From assembly GCA_025093555.1 (NCBI GenBank), contig JAIWNF010000047.1, positions 309,752-373,751 on the forward strand: a DNA stretch of 64,000 nt, in the 5' to 3' direction. This DNA is from Circinella umbellata (Eukaryota; Mucoromycota; Mucoromycetes; Mucorales; Lichtheimiaceae). Below the pieces are notes generated by a model, which was not told the DNA's origin, searched no databases, and saw nothing but the letters and a program-made list of their open reading frames with translations. Shown piece by piece: positions 61,462 to 64,000 of the stretch. A program made the position numbers and the translations under genes. The number at the start of each line of letters is the position of its first letter. Within the stretch, counting starts at the first letter, position 1.

Positions 61462-61469
61462 GACGCGAC
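61462..61469 (+). promoter_or_regulatory. GACGCGAC motif upstream of the CAF-1 gene
   Basis: The same 8-mer as in the SMC1 promoter, here 80 bp before the ATG and inverted relative to transcription. It could be an MCB/E2F-like G1/S element. Inferred only. Confidence 0.4.
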
Positions 61470-61741
61470 CTAAAAGTTGGGTCATTGCCATAAAACATTG
61501 CCAATTAAAAAATTTTATAATATTATTTATAAGAAATTGTCTATCACCAAGTACCGAACCTGAATTGATAGAGTGCTATGATCATAATTCTTCCTTTATT
61601 ATCAAAACATAACAAATAAAATAAATGTATAAAAAATCTTTTATTTTTTTTCTATAAAACTAATGTGAATGCTGTCATAGGACCTTGATCATTTTTCTTT
61701 CACTACACTGGTCAGAACCGTTTTCATTGTAAAAATCATCC

Positions 61742-63587
61742 ATGTCTGACCCATCTATGAACCCTGATACTCAAATCCAACAACTTGTGGAATAGGTAGC
61801 ACGACAACAGCAACTGTTTGAAGATCTGTATCAAGCTCGCACAGACTCTGTTGTTCATCCCCCTTGTGACAGTTATTAGTTCTAAATTAGGATTACTATA
61901 AACCCCCCAATAATTATATAAGTCATCGTACAATCATTTTAAAAACTCAGTTCCTTTCCCCTGAATCTTTCACATTGGTGGAGAAGCCTTCAAAAAAAAA
62001 ATCTCTATATTTCCCACAGTTAGTTCTATGATTATGGATCATAATAATCATTTGCAACCTCAATGGCCACAAGACATTGATCTATGGGTCGATAGACATA
62101 TACCCATGGCACAGCCTACGCCATTTGCTCAAGCTCTGGCTGTCATGGCTCAACCCGCCACAGGACAATTACCACAGCAACAGTATATATCAGCACCATA
62201 TGAATCAATAAATGAACAACAACAAGTATCAAGGTCAGCAGTAATGGAAATAGGCATTCTGAGAGAGTAAGAATACCAGTGATAGCTGGCACACCAAACT
62301 CAGGAATTGGAAGCATTGCGTTTGGAACTCACGCAACAATAGGAAAACCATTGTTAAGAACTCGCAACAGCGCAACAACAAATGTATCGCATAATAGAAG
62401 AATTAAATGGTCGGTCATCTGTCCACAGTAATAGCCTATTAATATTATCATCAAATTCACCAGCAGTACAACAATCGCAAGTAACTACACTCGAGGAACG
62501 AGTGATGTCTCAATTGGATGCTCGAAGTAATCAACTTCACGATCAATTACTAGAACAAAACCGACAAACATCGCAAGCATTGGAAAGTGCAATACAACGC
62601 CTCACACAGGCAACATCCCAACCTGTAAATAGGAGTCAACATGAACAGCAACCCCCTATTCCATAGCAAACACGCTCTATACCAGTTTCTGGCACTAATG
62701 ACCACCTCACCTCTATACCAACTCCCTTATTAGGAATGGCAGATGTACCAATAATACATGTAAACACGCAAGGCATAAATGAACCAGTACAACATTCAAC
62801 ATCCACAAATGTACAAAGTTCATAGGGCAGAACAGGCCGCCGATTACAATTTCAGGAGTACTCAGGAGAAGGCAATACACTTGCATGGCTATTAACATTT
62901 GATAAGGTCACCACATATTTCCAGTGGGATGAAAATGCAAAAATTCAAGAATTTGGATTATTGATGGTAGAAGACGCAGTTTACTGGTGGGAAGCATTAG
63001 ACGCACCAAGGAAAACAAGCTTTGAAACAATTAAACGTGAATTTGTTTCTTATCATGGTAGAGGTATGGCAGCTGGGGAAGCCGCAATGGATAAGCTACA
63101 TAGTTTACATCAAGGAACTATGTCAATGACCAAGTTTGGCGCAAGACTTAAAGCTATTCTTAATAGAGCACAACCCGATATGGCCGAATTTTTACGCTTA
63201 CATTTCTTTTGGAACCATGCCAATCCAGAAGTTGCAAAAGAAGTAGTGAAACATCATCCAGTAACTTTAGATAAAGCAATTAATTATGCCATTAGTCTCG
63301 AGCGCGTGAACCGACAAGCCAACAAAAAAGTGGGAGGATCAAAAAAGATAAATAATTTTTGGATCATTAATTTAGCACCTACAACACCATTCTCAATACC
63401 ACCAGCATCAGCACCAGCATCGGCAACAGCACCAGCACTAGCACCACCAATAGCAACCACAGATGAAGACGTCGAAATGCAGCTAAATAGTCAATTTAAA
63501 AGAAATGGTAAATGTCATAATTGTGGAAAAATGAGTCATTGGAAAAAAGAATGCAGAGTGTTATATCAATCAAATATAATAAAATAA
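61742..63587 (+). pseudogene. Ty3/gypsy-type gag, decayed
   Basis: A first piece (MSDPSMNPDTQIQQLVE, then stop TAG, then VARQQQLFEDLYQ) begins at 61742 in one frame. Further pieces from 62028, 62382 and about 62824 lie in another frame and are separated by stop codons. The last, open for about 250 codons to 63587, has the retrotransposon gag capsid-like region (AWLLTFDKVTTYFQW, YWWEAL, FVSYHGRGM, FGARLKAILNRA) and a CCHC zinc knuckle CHNCGKMSHWKKEC near the C-terminus. A Pro/Ala-rich spacer precedes the knuckle. No protease, reverse transcriptase or integrase follows in the 413 bp left. No LTR pair was recognised. It is a broken or non-autonomous element. Confidence 0.75.
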
Positions 63588-64000
63588 AAGAGACGTTAAA
63601 AAATCAACGAGACCCAAAAGAACAATAATTGAACTGAAGTTTATTAAGAATAAAATATTATCTCTATTTATATGAATCTTATTATCAGTGGGATATATTG
63701 ATATGTGTATACGTAAGACTTATATCTGTCATGGCCGTGTGAATTATGAATATAAGATTAATGATATTAAGATTAGTCTTTGAGCGGTTGACGATATGAT
63801 ATATCTACGCAGCTGTAACCTTATATCATTATAGAAGACGGACTTCTGTGTTCTTATAAATCATGGTCCAAATAGGGAAATACACGAAATGTCAGCAAAG
63901 CATAATTAAAGATACGCTATACTTTAATAATTAGAATGACAAATAATTATCTTTATGAATAATATGTGTTGGATACAACACAGAGCACCAAAACGGCACC
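63588..64000. other. Region after gag to the window end
   Basis: AT-rich DNA with no pol frame. It might include LTR or 3' element sequence, but no terminal TG..CA pair, primer-binding site or repeat partner was found in the window. Confidence 0.4.

Overview
The window is 64 kb of nuclear DNA from a filamentous fungus, most likely an early-diverging lineage of the Mucoromycota/Mucorales type. The reasons are a strongly AT-rich background, genes broken by many short introns (about 50-160 bp, GTAAGT-like donors, TATAG acceptors), a fungal-type alpha-tubulin, and transposon relics (Tc1/mariner, LINE, gypsy-type gag) typical of those genomes. No rRNA, tRNA or CRISPR was found. I rebuilt the exon structures by hand; the reading phase was checked at each junction of the main genes.

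Left arm (1-26.6 kb), a dense housekeeping block: the 3' end of AP-1 gamma-adaptin; a ROM2/Rgf-type Rho1 exchange factor (DEP-DH-PH-CNH); the 60S-assembly factor SDA1; alpha-tubulin; a kelch-repeat protein; the cohesin ATPase SMC1; on the minus strand a Ste20/PAK-like kinase and a 128-aa protein of unknown function. A decayed LINE lies between tubulin and the kelch gene.

Centre (26.6-38.6 kb), a gene-poor transposon nest: a Tc1-like transposase relic, two sequence-identical 800-bp inverted-repeat elements in opposite orientation, a ~130-bp tandem repeat with a dispersed copy, a 700-bp element with 11-bp inverted ends, two related LINE 3' ends, and around 36.7-37.15 kb two strong inverted-repeat structures that may be a structured RNA or foldback elements.

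Right arm (38.6-64 kb): a mitochondrial STI1-like protein; a C2H2 zinc-finger gene with a truncated paralogue beside it; THO-complex subunit 1 (THOC1); a UPF0658-type Golgi membrane protein whose reading frame appears to need a one-nucleotide exon; a PX-domain protein; a rhomboid protease; a protein with an HTH-like N-terminus and a Myb/SANT-like segment; the CAF-1 large subunit; and a decayed gypsy-type gag running to the window end.

Common themes are inferred, not shown: Rho signalling, tubulin and kelch genes serve hyphal growth and the cytoskeleton, while SMC1 and CAF-1 serve S-phase chromatin. The last two share an identical GC-rich 8-mer (GACGCGAC) about 75-80 bp upstream of their start codons.
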